From: Bradyrhizobium sp. CCH5-F6
Lineage (GTDB): Bacteria; Pseudomonadota; Alphaproteobacteria; Rhizobiales; Xanthobacteraceae
DNA length: 19,859 nucleotides
Assembly: GCF_001556045.1 (NCBI RefSeq)
Contig: NZ_LSIC01000192.1
Coordinates: 1 to 19,859 of the forward strand
Direction of reading: 5' to 3'
Shown: one piece after another, positions 1 through 7,455 of the stretch
Layout: every line of letters begins with the position of its first letter
Position numbering within the stretch: the stretch's first letter is position 1
Translations under genes and position numbers: made by a program
The notes under the pieces: model-generated
What the model saw: the letters and a program-made list of their open reading frames with translations, nothing else
Told to the model about the DNA's origin: nothing
The model's database searches: none

Positions 1-1483
1 GTTCCCGGGTCGCAGTTACCGGGGCGCGATCATAGGTCGTACGTTGCTGCGCCGGCGCGGTGGGCCTTGCGCGCGAATCCGTCGGCGTCGGCGGGATCGC
101 GGCGCGGTTGCCGCCGCCGTCCTTGCGGGAGGAGGCCCGCCTGAACTCGTCGCGGATCGGCCATTTGGCCTTCTCGGCTGCGACCTGGACGCATTCGATC
201 AGCGCCGTGTTCTTGGCCTCACGCCGGTGCGCCTTCATGTCGCCGTCGCGATAGGCATTGAGGATGCGGAACTCCATCGGGTCCATGCCGACGAGGTTTG
301 CGAGCTTGTCCATCTGGCATTCGATGGCGAAGTCCATCGCCGTGACGCCGAAGCCGCGCATGGCGGTCGCCGGCGTGCGGTTGGTGAAGACGCAGTAGAC
401 GTCGCCATAGACGTTCGGGATGGTGTAGGGGCCCGGCAGATGCGCGGCGCATTTCACGGCGGCATAGCTCGACAGCCGGGTATAGGCGCCGCTGTCGAAA
501 TAGGCGCGAATCTTGCGCGCGACGATGCGGCCGTCGCGCATCACGCCGTCCTTGATGTAGATGCGCTCGGCGCCGCGCGGCGGGCCGTACTGCATCTCCT
601 CCTCGCGGCCGAACACGTAGCGGACGGGACGTCCGGTCAGCATCGCCCCCAGGATGGCGAGCGGCTCGGTCAACGTGTCCACCTTGCCGCCAAAACCGCC
701 GCCGACGGTGCCGCCGATGAAGTGGAACGTGTTGGAGGGTACGTCCAAAATCTTGGCGCAGGTGTCGACCGAGAAGAACAAGGCCTGGGTCGAGGTGTAG
801 ACGACGTAGCGGCCGTTGGTGTCGGGCGCGGCGATCGCGCCGTTGGTCTCGGTCGGCGCGTGCTCTATCGGCGACATCTGGTAGCGCTGTTCCAGCACGT
901 GATCGGCGCTCGCGAGCGCGGCATCGGCATCGCCGAAACGCAATCGCTGGTGATCGTAGACGTCGTGATAGATGAAGGCGTTCTTCGGATAGGTCTCGTT
1001 GACCACGGGCGCGCCCGGCTTCAGCGCATCCTCGACGTCGAACACGGTCGGTAGCGGCTCGTAGTCGATCCGCACTTTCGCGATGGCCTCGAACGCCGCG
1101 CGCTCGCTGTCGGCGACGATGGCGAGGATCGGTTCGCCCTTGTAGCGGACCTTGTCGACGGCGAGCGACGGCTCGTCGTCCTTGCCGAAATTGATCAGGC
1201 TCAGCAGCGTGTTGAGGTTGACCGGCACGTCGGTGCCGCGGATGATCCGGCGCACGCCGGCTGAGCGCTCCGCGTCCGTGGTGTCGATGCGGCGCAGCCT
1301 TGCATGGGCCTGGGTCGAGCGAACGACCTTCAGGTGCAGCATGCCCTGGAGGTTATGATCGTTGAAATAGCTGGACGTGCCCGTGATGTGGCCGAGCATG
1401 TCCTGGCGCTGCGTGCCCTTGCCGATCTCCTTCAGATTATCGTCGCGCTCGTCGGCGAAGATGTCCTTGCGTAGTTCCAGCAT
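1..1483 (-). CDS. Xanthine dehydrogenase-family molybdopterin-binding subunit (partial, C-terminus outside window)
   Basis: Large catalytic subunit of a three-subunit molybdenum hydroxylase (XDH/CO dehydrogenase/nicotinate dehydrogenase type), which hydroxylates a substrate using water at a Mo-pterin centre. The visible 494 residues include the N-terminal substrate-entry domain (about 20–145) and the start of the cofactor-binding domain, with the glycine-rich pterin-contact motif GGTVGGGFGGK at about 257–267. The family's active-site Glu lies near the C-terminus and is beyond the left edge. The start ATG at 1483 has a GAGGTG Shine-Dalgarno and lies 9 bp after the [2Fe-2S] gene. From about residue 448 to the edge the protein becomes Pro/Ala/Thr/Arg-rich and no longer resembles the compact fold; the other two frames hit stops there, so a simple frameshift does not explain it. 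The family is certain; the substrate is unknown. Confidence 0.93.
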   Translation of the reverse strand, partial: MLELRKDIFADERDDNLKEIGKGTQRQDMLGHITGTSSYFNDHNLQGMLHLKVVRSTQAHARLRRIDTTDAERSAGVRRIIRGTDVPVNLNTLLSLINFGKDDEPSLAVDKVRYKGEPILAIVADSERAAFEAIAKVRIDYEPLPTVFDVEDALKPGAPVVNETYPKNAFIYHDVYDHQRLRFGDADAALASADHVLEQRYQMSPIEHAPTETNGAIAAPDTNGRYVVYTSTQALFFSVDTCAKILDVPSNTFHFIGGTVGGGFGGKVDTLTEPLAILGAMLTGRPVRYVFGREEEMQYGPPRGAERIYIKDGVMRDGRIVARKIRAYFDSGAYTRLSSYAAVKCAAHLPGPYTIPNVYGDVYCVFTNRTPATAMRGFGVTAMDFAIECQMDKLANLVGMDPMEFRILNAYRDGDMKAHRREAKNTALIECVQVAAEKAKWPIRDEFRRASSRKDGGGNRAAIPPTPTDSRARPTAPAQQRTTYDRAPVTATRE

Positions 1484-1492
1484 GGTTGCACC

Positions 1493-1969
1493 TCAGGCGC
1501 TGGCCCGGCCGCCGGCGGCGGCGAGGATGGCATTGATGATCGGCTCGTACCCGGTGCAGCGGCAGATGTTGCCGGAGATCGCCTCGATCACGTCGGCCCG
1601 GGTCGGGGAGGGGCTGCGGTCGAGCAGCGCTTTCGCGGCCATCAGCATGCCCGGCGTGCAATATCCGCACTGGGCGGCGAAATTGTCGGCGAAGGCACGC
1701 TGGAGCGGATGCAGGTTCGGTCCCTGCTTGAGGCCGTCGAGCGTCTCGACGGAGCGGCCGGCGACCGTCTCGGCGAGTGTCAGGCAGGAGAGGTGGAGCT
1801 CGCCGTCGATCAGCACGCTGCACGTGCCGCAGCCGCCCTGACCGCAGCCGAATTTCGGTGTCATGTCGCCGATCAGCTCGCGCAGGGCGACCAGCAGGTT
1901 GGTGCCGCCGTCGACGAAGATGGCGACGTCGCGGCCGTTGTGGCGGAACTGTAGAGGGGTCTTCGACAT
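1493..1969 (-). CDS. Molybdenum hydroxylase [2Fe-2S] subunit
   Basis: 158-residue small subunit that carries electrons from the Mo centre to FAD in an XDH-type hydroxylase. Two clusters are visible. The plant-ferredoxin-like N-terminal domain has C42-x4-C47-x2-C50 and C62. The all-helical C-terminal domain has C101-x2-C104 (CGYC) and C136-x-C138 (CRCTGY). Length and Cys spacing are normal for CoxS/HcrC/NdhS-type subunits. The start ATG at 1969 has an AGGGA element upstream and lies 12 bp after the FAD-subunit stop; the stop is 9 bp before the molybdopterin subunit. The order FAD–FeS–Mo is the usual coxM-coxS-coxL order. It acts in the cytoplasm. Confidence 0.95.
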   Translation of the reverse strand: MSKTPLQFRHNGRDVAIFVDGGTNLLVALRELIGDMTPKFGCGQGGCGTCSVLIDGELHLSCLTLAETVAGRSVETLDGLKQGPNLHPLQRAFADNFAAQCGYCTPGMLMAAKALLDRSPSPTRADVIEAISGNICRCTGYEPIINAILAAAGGRASA

Positions 1970-1981
1970 GGCGGTCCCTGC

Positions 1982-2800
1982 CTATTCCTGACCGGACAAG
2001 AGACGGCGCAGGTGCACGCCGACGATCTCCCGGCGATACCAGGCGCTGCCTAGCGCATTGTCGGATGGGGATGTTCCTTCGGTCGCTGCGGACGCGGCAG
2101 CCGCGATGCTCGCGGCATCGAGTGCGCGTCCTTCGAGCGCGCGCTCCGCGGCCCGGGCGCGGATCTGGGTCGGCGCCATGGAGCCCAGCGCAATGCGGGC
2201 GCCGGCAATGCGTCCGCCGCTGACCGGAAGATGGGCGGCCAGCGTGATGACCGATCCGCCCTTCGGCTTGATGCGGGCAACCTTGCGATAACGGAAGGCC
2301 TCCGCGCTCGCCGGCCGCGTGCACGACACCGAGAGCACCAGCGCGCCGGACTGCCGTTCGCGCGATTGCAGGAACTCCTCGATCGCGATGTCGCGGGCGC
2401 TGAGGCCGCCTTGCACGGCGACCGTGGCATCGAGCGCCAGCAGCGCCACGGTGAAATCGCCGTAAGGGGTCGGCGCGAAAAGATTGCCTCCGACGGTGCC
2501 CATGTTGCGTACGGCGGGGCCTCCGATCGAACGGGCGGGTGCGTGCAGGAAGGCGAGGTCCCGTTCGGCGAGGACGCGCGCGAAGGTGACGCCGGCGCCC
2601 AAGGTGATGCGAGGGCCGGAGGCATCGATCCGGGTCAGCGCCTGGTCGTTGGCGCGGACGACGGTCGAGATCGAAACATCGCCCTCGTTGAGCGCCCGCA
2701 TCACCAACGTGCCGCCGCCGAGATAGCGTGCGCTGCGATCCGAGGTCAGTGCGCCGGCCGCTTCGCCGGCACTGGCAAAGGTCTTTACGGTTATGGCCAT
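1982..2800 (-). CDS. Molybdenum hydroxylase FAD-binding subunit (CoxM-like)
   Basis: 272-residue medium subunit that binds FAD and passes electrons to the final acceptor. The FAD-contacting loops are visible: YLGGGT at 26–31 and TVGGN at 102–106, inside the family pattern GxPxVRNxGTxGGNL. Residues about 155–272 form the CO_deh_flav_C-type domain. The open frame continues upstream to 3196, but that part overlaps the SRPBCC gene. The ATG at 2800 is preferred because GGAGG lies 10 nt upstream and the family's N-terminal beta strand begins there. Only 2 bp separate it from the preceding stop, which indicates translational coupling. Confidence 0.93.
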   Translation of the reverse strand: MAITVKTFASAGEAAGALTSDRSARYLGGGTLVMRALNEGDVSISTVVRANDQALTRIDASGPRITLGAGVTFARVLAERDLAFLHAPARSIGGPAVRNMGTVGGNLFAPTPYGDFTVALLALDATVAVQGGLSARDIAIEEFLQSRERQSGALVLSVSCTRPASAEAFRYRKVARIKPKGGSVITLAAHLPVSGGRIAGARIALGSMAPTQIRARAAERALEGRALDAASIAAAASAATEGTSPSDNALGSAWYRREIVGVHLRRLLSGQE

Positions 2801-2802
2801 GG

Positions 2803-3246
2803 CTAGGCGGCCTCCTTCAGATGGCGGCGGATCGCCTCGAACCCCGCCTGGTAGATATCTTCCGCGACCATGTGAGTGATGCGGTCCCTGTCCTCCGGCT
2901 TCGTCGTGAAGCGGGATTCCCAATGCCAGAAGGTCCGGTCGCCATCGGTCACCGGCAGCAGGCGGACATGGGCGACGTAGTTGAACATCGGCACGGGGGT
3001 ATCGAGCAGGCAGTAACTGAACGTCTGTTCGAGGTCGGACAGCGCCAGCAGCTGCTCGCGCAGCTCCGAGCCGTCCTTGAGCTTGAAGCGCCTGACACAA
3101 CCGATCTTGTCGGAAGCCTGGGCGCGTTCGATCGAGGAAGTCGCCACCGCCGGATGCCACCGGTCGTGTCCGTTGAAGTCGCGCAGCACGCTCCACACCG
3201 CATCGGTCGGTGCACTCAGGATCGTGCTCTTGACGATGTGGGGCAC
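2803..3246 (-). CDS. SRPBCC-family protein, copy 2 (polyketide cyclase/CoxG-like fold)
   Basis: 147-residue START/Bet v1-like protein with a predicted hydrophobic ligand pocket; no catalytic role can be assigned. It is clearly paralogous to the gene just upstream. Both share an N-terminal strand ending in DFNG, then WHPA, then SDKIGC, a central L-D/E-S/T-P-hydrophobic stretch, PVTDGD and an F-W/E-W strand. The start is GTG at 3246, with GGAGG inside the last codons of the upstream gene and a 2-bp gap after its stop; the longer frame to 3363 overlaps the paralogue. SRPBCC (CoxG) proteins accompany many Mo-hydroxylase operons and are thought to help maturation or membrane attachment, so a similar helper role is plausible here. 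An alternative is binding of the hydroxylase substrate. Confidence 0.87.
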   Translation of the reverse strand: MPHIVKSTILSAPTDAVWSVLRDFNGHDRWHPAVATSSIERAQASDKIGCVRRFKLKDGSELREQLLALSDLEQTFSYCLLDTPVPMFNYVAHVRLLPVTDGDRTFWHWESRFTTKPEDRDRITHMVAEDIYQAGFEAIRRHLKEAA

Positions 3247-3248
3247 GG

Positions 3249-3686
3249 CTAACCTCCGAACACGCGTTTCAGGGCGTCGAAGCCACCCTGAAACACGCCG
3301 CCGCCGATATTGTTGACGAGCTCGGTCTCGCGCTCCGGCGCGCAGTCGAACTCGGCGGTCCATTCCATGAAGGTCTGGTCGCCGTCGGTGACCGGCGTCA
3401 GCCGTAGGGTCGCGACGTAGTTCTCGACGCCCATCGGGGATTCCAGGATCGAATAGGTGCAGAACATGTCGTAGTCGGAGAGGCCGAGCAGCTTCTCGCG
3501 AATGCGGTCGCCGTTGCGCAGGCGAAAATCCCTGATACAGCCGATCTTGTCCGAGGGCTCGCCGCCTTCGATGCGGCTTTCGGCGATGGCCGGGTGCCAG
3601 TTCGGCAGGCCATTGAAATCGCGCACGCGCGCCCAGACGCGGTCGTTGCGGGCATTGACGACGGTGGAGACGTAGACGCGGGCCAT
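3249..3686 (-). CDS. SRPBCC-family protein, copy 1
   Basis: 145-residue SRPBCC/polyketide-cyclase-like protein and tandem paralogue of the downstream gene. The motifs DFNGLPNWHPAIAESR (about 23–38), SDKIGCIRDF and TPVTDGDQTFMEW define this branch. There is no signal peptide or membrane segment, so it is probably cytoplasmic. The ATG at 3686 follows GAGGT, and the gene lies 9 bp after the flotillin stop. The duplication looks old: the copies have diverged but kept length and motif order, so the two proteins may act as a heterodimer or bind different ligands. That is inference. Confidence 0.87.
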   Translation of the reverse strand: MARVYVSTVVNARNDRVWARVRDFNGLPNWHPAIAESRIEGGEPSDKIGCIRDFRLRNGDRIREKLLGLSDYDMFCTYSILESPMGVENYVATLRLTPVTDGDQTFMEWTAEFDCAPERETELVNNIGGGVFQGGFDALKRVFGG

Positions 3687-3695
3687 GGCGCGACC

Positions 3696-6593
3696 TCAGC
3701 TCTTCTTCCTCGGCCCGCGCTCGGCCGGCGGTTCGCCGCCCTCGGCCGCGGGCGGAGAGGCAGCCGGCTTGTCGCCGCCGCCGCTCTTGCGCGCGGACTC
3801 CTTGATGCCCTGCATGTCGCGGGCCTCGCGGATCAGGCCCGGCATTTTCGAGAGACTGCCGCCCTCGACGCCGATATCGGACAGGATGGAGTCGATCAGC
3901 GGCGCCTGGACGCGATAGCGCAGCGCCGAGTCGATCACCTCGTCGGTGGCGCTGCGGCCACCATTTCCGTGGCCGTTGCCGTTGAGGCCGTCGACCTGGA
4001 GGATACGGATGCCCTCGATCTTCTCCATCGGCTTGACGCTTTCGCGCACGATGCCCTCGATGCGGTCGAGCAGCTTTCTGCGGAACAGCGAGTAGCGCGC
4101 CTGGTCGGTGAGCACGTTCTCGGCCTCGTTGAGCAGCCGCTGCGCCTCGGCTTCGACCGCCGCGCGCACGCGCTCGGCCTCCGCGGCGATGCGGGTCTCT
4201 TCCGCCTGCTTCTCGGCAAGAAGCACCTCGACCGTCTTGCGGCGCTTGGCGATCTCGCTCTCGCGCGCGGTGATCACGCGCTCGGTCGCTTCTGTCGCTC
4301 GCATCCGTGCCTCCTCGGCCATCGCCTTGGCGGCTGATTCTTCAAGCGACTTCTGATGGATCGCGATGGCCTTCTCCATCAGGACGGTCTCGACGTCCCT
4401 CTCGCGGTTGACCTCGAGCTTGCGCAGCTCGCGTTCGCGGCCGATCCGGGCTTCGTCGAGGCCGCGGTCCGAGGCGATGCGCGCGCGCTCGACCTCCTCG
4501 CGGGAGGCGATCTCAGCTTCCTGCAGGGATTGCACACGCGCGACCTCGAGTTGCTCGATCGCGCGGCGGCGTTCGATGCGGGCGGCTTCCAGCGCCTGCT
4601 CGCGCGAGACGTCGGTGGTCTCGACCTCCTTGCGCGCGACGATCTCGGCCTGTCGGACCTGGCGGTCGGCGTCGATCCGCTCCGACTTCTTGGCTGACAG
4701 CGCGATGACGCGGTCCTCGTCGGCGATCTCGATCGCCTTCTTCTGCTCGATGTTCAGCACCTCGCGCGTCCTGGACGAGGTGATCCGCTCGGCTTCGAGG
4801 GCGAGATCGACACCAATCCGCTGGCGCTCGATCGCATCGCGCCGCTTCAGCTCGGCCGCCTCCAGCACGCCGGTCCGCTCGATCTCAAGCGCGCGGGTGT
4901 CGCGCTCGGCCTGGATGCGCTCGGCCGCGACCGCCTTCTCCTGGGCGATACGCGCCGCCTCGATCGCCTCGCGCGAGGCGATGTCGGCCTCCTCGACGGC
5001 GCGGTTGCGGGCGATCTCCAGCGAGCGCACGCGTTCCTCCTGGGCGATGCGCGTCGCTTCCGTGGTCTCGCGCGCCGTGATGCCGGCGACGTCGAGTGCC
5101 TGGTTGCGTTCGATCTCGAGTTTCCGCGTGCTCTGCTCGGCGGCGATCCGTTCGGCGGCGAGCGTCCGCTCGCGGGCGATGCGGGCGGCTTCCACCGCTC
5201 GCTGGGCCTCGATCTCGGCCTCTTGGATCGTACGCACCTGCTGGATCTCCAGCGCGCGAGTGCGTTCGTCCGAGGAGATGCGTTCGACATTGACGATCAA
5301 CGTCTGGGCGATGCGGGCCTTCTCGGTGGCCTCGCGGGCAGCGATCTCGGCCTCGTCCACCGTGCGCGTGCGCTCGATCTCGCGGCGCCTCGTCTCTTCC
5401 TCATTGGCGATGCGGGCGTCCGTGACGACGCGGTCCTGCTGGATCCGTGCTTTCTCGATCGCCTCGCGCGCGGCGATCTCGGCTTCCTCGACCGTGCGCA
5501 TCCGCTCGATCTCTCGTTGACGGACTTCGCGCTCGGAGGCGATGCGCGCGGTGTCGATCGAGCGCTGGTTGGCGATCCTCGTCTTCTCGATCTCCTCGCG
5601 CGCCAACAGCTCCTTCTCCTCGATGGTGCGGGTCCTCTCGATCTCCTTCTGGCGGGTCTCGCGTTCGGAAGCGATGCGGGCCTCCGCGATCGCCTGCTCA
5701 TTGGCGATGCGGGCGCGCTCGATGGCCTCGCGAGCGGAGATCTGCGCCTGCTCGGCCTCGGTTTCGCGCAGCGCCCGTTCGCGGGCGACTTCCGTGCGCT
5801 GAAGGGCGCGGCGCATCTCGATGTCGCGCTCCTGCTCAAGGCGCGCCGTCTCGCTCTCGCGCTCGATCTCCAGGGCCTGCCGCTCGGCTTCGAGATTGCG
5901 GGTGCGGATCTTGATCATCGAGTCCTGCTCGATGTCGTTGCGCAGCTTGCGCCTGGCCTCGATGTCCTCCATCAGCCGGGTCAGACCTTCAGCGTCGAAC
6001 CGGTTCGAGGGGTTGAAGAACTCGAGGTCGGTCTGGTCGAGATCGGTGATCGCGACCGATTCCAGCTCGAGACCGTTCTGGGCGAGGGCTTCCGCCGCTT
6101 CGGTCTTGACGCGTGCGACATAGTCGCCGCGCCGCTCGTGCATCTCCTCCATGGTCATTTCCGAGGCGACCGAGCGGATCGCGGAGATGAACTTGCCGGC
6201 GAGCAGCGCATGAAGTTGCTCCGGCGCCATGGTGCGGCGGCCGAGGGTCGCCGCGGCGATCGAGACCGCTTCGCGGGTCGGCTGCACCCGGACGTAGAAG
6301 TCGGCCTCGATGTCGACACGCATGCGGTCGCGGGTGATCACGGCATCCTGTTTGGAGCGGACGACACCCATCGGCAGCACGTTCATGTTGACCGGCGTGT
6401 AGTCGTGGATGAAAGGCAGCACGAAGGCGCCGCCATTGATCACCACGCGTTCGCCGAGGAAGCCGGTCCGGACGAACGAGGTCTCCTTGGAGGAACGATG
6501 GTAGAGCCAGTTCACGATGTAGACGCCAACCACGATCACGACGATCGCGACGATCAGCCAGAGGATCAATTCACCGACCAGCATCCCTGACAT
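3696..6593 (-). CDS. Large flotillin/SPFH (band 7) membrane protein with extended hendecad coiled coil
   Basis: 965-residue SPFH-domain protein. Residues 7–29 form one hydrophobic membrane anchor, followed by basic residues. Residues about 35–200 are the band-7 domain, with typical features such as TGFLGERVVINGGAF and the late LESVAITDLDQTD stretch. Residues about 205–830 are almost entirely charged alpha-helical coiled coil rich in AREAIE/ARIA motifs, and a smaller domain and a disordered Pro/Gly tail (about 935–965) follow. Known flotillin-family proteins (YqiK, FloT) are usually about 430–560 residues and scaffold membrane microdomains, so this one is nearly twice as long, with the extra length in the coiled coil. 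The start ATG has a very strong AAGGAGG Shine-Dalgarno. Its place between transporter and hydroxylase genes suggests it organises that system at the membrane (inference). Confidence 0.9.
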   Translation of the reverse strand: MSGMLVGELILWLIVAIVVIVVGVYIVNWLYHRSSKETSFVRTGFLGERVVINGGAFVLPFIHDYTPVNMNVLPMGVVRSKQDAVITRDRMRVDIEADFYVRVQPTREAVSIAAATLGRRTMAPEQLHALLAGKFISAIRSVASEMTMEEMHERRGDYVARVKTEAAEALAQNGLELESVAITDLDQTDLEFFNPSNRFDAEGLTRLMEDIEARRKLRNDIEQDSMIKIRTRNLEAERQALEIERESETARLEQERDIEMRRALQRTEVARERALRETEAEQAQISAREAIERARIANEQAIAEARIASERETRQKEIERTRTIEEKELLAREEIEKTRIANQRSIDTARIASEREVRQREIERMRTVEEAEIAAREAIEKARIQQDRVVTDARIANEEETRRREIERTRTVDEAEIAAREATEKARIAQTLIVNVERISSDERTRALEIQQVRTIQEAEIEAQRAVEAARIARERTLAAERIAAEQSTRKLEIERNQALDVAGITARETTEATRIAQEERVRSLEIARNRAVEEADIASREAIEAARIAQEKAVAAERIQAERDTRALEIERTGVLEAAELKRRDAIERQRIGVDLALEAERITSSRTREVLNIEQKKAIEIADEDRVIALSAKKSERIDADRQVRQAEIVARKEVETTDVSREQALEAARIERRRAIEQLEVARVQSLQEAEIASREEVERARIASDRGLDEARIGRERELRKLEVNRERDVETVLMEKAIAIHQKSLEESAAKAMAEEARMRATEATERVITARESEIAKRRKTVEVLLAEKQAEETRIAAEAERVRAAVEAEAQRLLNEAENVLTDQARYSLFRRKLLDRIEGIVRESVKPMEKIEGIRILQVDGLNGNGHGNGGRSATDEVIDSALRYRVQAPLIDSILSDIGVEGGSLSKMPGLIREARDMQGIKESARKSGGGDKPAASPPAAEGGEPPAERGPRKKS
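4713..5735 (-). repeat. Tandem 44-residue (132-bp) hendecad repeats inside the flotillin-like gene
   Basis: Eight consecutive units start at protein residues 287, 331, 375, 419, 463, 507, 540 and 584. Seven are exactly 44 residues (4 x 11) and one (507–539) is exactly 33 (3 x 11). Each unit opens with an A/S/R-R-E/D-x-x-E-x-x-R-I motif and most carry ARIAxE in the middle and EIERxRTxEEAEI at the end. Stepping by multiples of 11 shows a hendecad coiled coil that grew by duplication of four-hendecad blocks, with one hendecad lost. Phase becomes irregular after residue 627. Confidence 0.85.
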
Positions 6594-6618
6594 CTTTACC
6601 TCCTTCGAACCTTCGGCG

Positions 6619-7452
6619 TTACCGCGCGCCGATCGCCTTGAATTGACGCACCTGTTCCGTCAGCGCCCGCTCCACCGGCAGTCGCTCCATCGAGGAGGCA
6701 CCGTAGAAGCCGTGGCAATGGCGGGTGTTCTTCATGATGAAATCGGCGTCGGCGGGATCCGCGATCGGACCGCCATGGGCCAACACCAGAATGTCCGGAT
6801 TGACGCTGAGCGCTGCGGAGGCCCAGGTATCGATCTGTGCCGGACAATCCTTCAGCTTCGGTGCCGTCTGCGCACCGATCGTGCCGCCGGTCGTCAGCCC
6901 CATGTGACAGACGATGATGTCGGCGCCGGCGATCGCCATCGCGGCGGCTTCCTTCTCGCTGAACACGTAGGGCGTGGTCAGCATGTCCTTGTCGTGCGCC
7001 TTGGCGATCATGTCGATCTCGAGCGCATAGGACATCCCGGTCTCTTCGAGGTTGGCGCGGAACGTGCCGTCGATCAGGCCGACGGTCGGGAAGTTCTGGA
7101 CGCCGGCAAATCCGAGCGCCTTCAACTGGTCGAGGAAAACGTCCATGTCGCGGAACGGGTCGGTGCCGTTGACGCCCGCGAGGACCGGCGTCCTGGTGAC
7201 CACGGGCAGCACTTCGTTCGCCATTTCGAGCACGATGGCATTGGCGTCGCCGTAAGCCATCAGGCCCGCGAGCGAGCCGCGCCCGGCCATCCGATAGCGT
7301 CCGGAATTGTAGATGACGATCAGATCGACGCCGCCGGCCTCCTCGCATTTGGCTGACAGGCCGGTGCCGGCGCCGCCGCCGACGATTGGCTCGCCGCGTC
7401 GTGCCATGTCGCGAAAGGTCTTCAGGAGCGCTGCGCGTTCAAACCTTGCCAT
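6619..7452 (-). CDS. PEP hydrolase-family TIM-barrel protein (Tm-1 C-terminal-half homologue)
   Basis: 277-residue TIM-barrel protein of the family named phosphoenolpyruvate hydrolase-like (PF09370 type). Family features visible include the N-terminal [38 protein letters not shown], the [12 protein letters not shown] strand-loop, [11 protein letters not shown] and [10 protein letters not shown]. The reaction is not firmly established for the family. In the tomato antiviral protein Tm-1, a homologue of this barrel is the C-terminal half and a UPF0261 domain is the N-terminal half. In bacteria the two are usually neighbouring genes, as here. The ATG at 7452 follows GAGGTGA, which overlaps the stop of the upstream gene. 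The TAA stop lies 25 bp before the flotillin gene. Confidence 0.9.
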   Translation of the reverse strand: MARFERAALLKTFRDMARRGEPIVGGGAGTGLSAKCEEAGGVDLIVIYNSGRYRMAGRGSLAGLMAYGDANAIVLEMANEVLPVVTRTPVLAGVNGTDPFRDMDVFLDQLKALGFAGVQNFPTVGLIDGTFRANLEETGMSYALEIDMIAKAHDKDMLTTPYVFSEKEAAAMAIAGADIIVCHMGLTTGGTIGAQTAPKLKDCPAQIDTWASAALSVNPDILVLAHGGPIADPADADFIMKNTRHCHGFYGASSMERLPVERALTEQVRQFKAIGAR

Positions 7453-7455
7453 CGG

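Noticed and set aside
1..150. Possible frameshift near the left edge of the Mo-hydroxylase large subunit
   Set aside because: Both alternative frames reach stop codons within the stretch and neither shows family similarity. An in-frame low-complexity linker is the simpler reading.
44..1054. Long plus-strand open frame (336 codons) opposite the Mo-hydroxylase large subunit
   Set aside because: It is an antisense shadow of a clear XDH-family gene in high-GC DNA, with a low-complexity translation and no recognisable domain or ribosome-binding site.
2801..3196. Longer N-terminus for the FAD subunit (frame open to 3196)
   Set aside because: It would overlap the SRPBCC gene almost completely and has no family similarity. 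The ATG at 2800 has a good Shine-Dalgarno.
4366..6590. Long plus-strand open frames (384 and 455 codons) opposite the flotillin-like gene
   Set aside because: They mirror the hendecad repeats on the other strand. Their apparent repeats are the complement of the coiled coil, not a separate gene.
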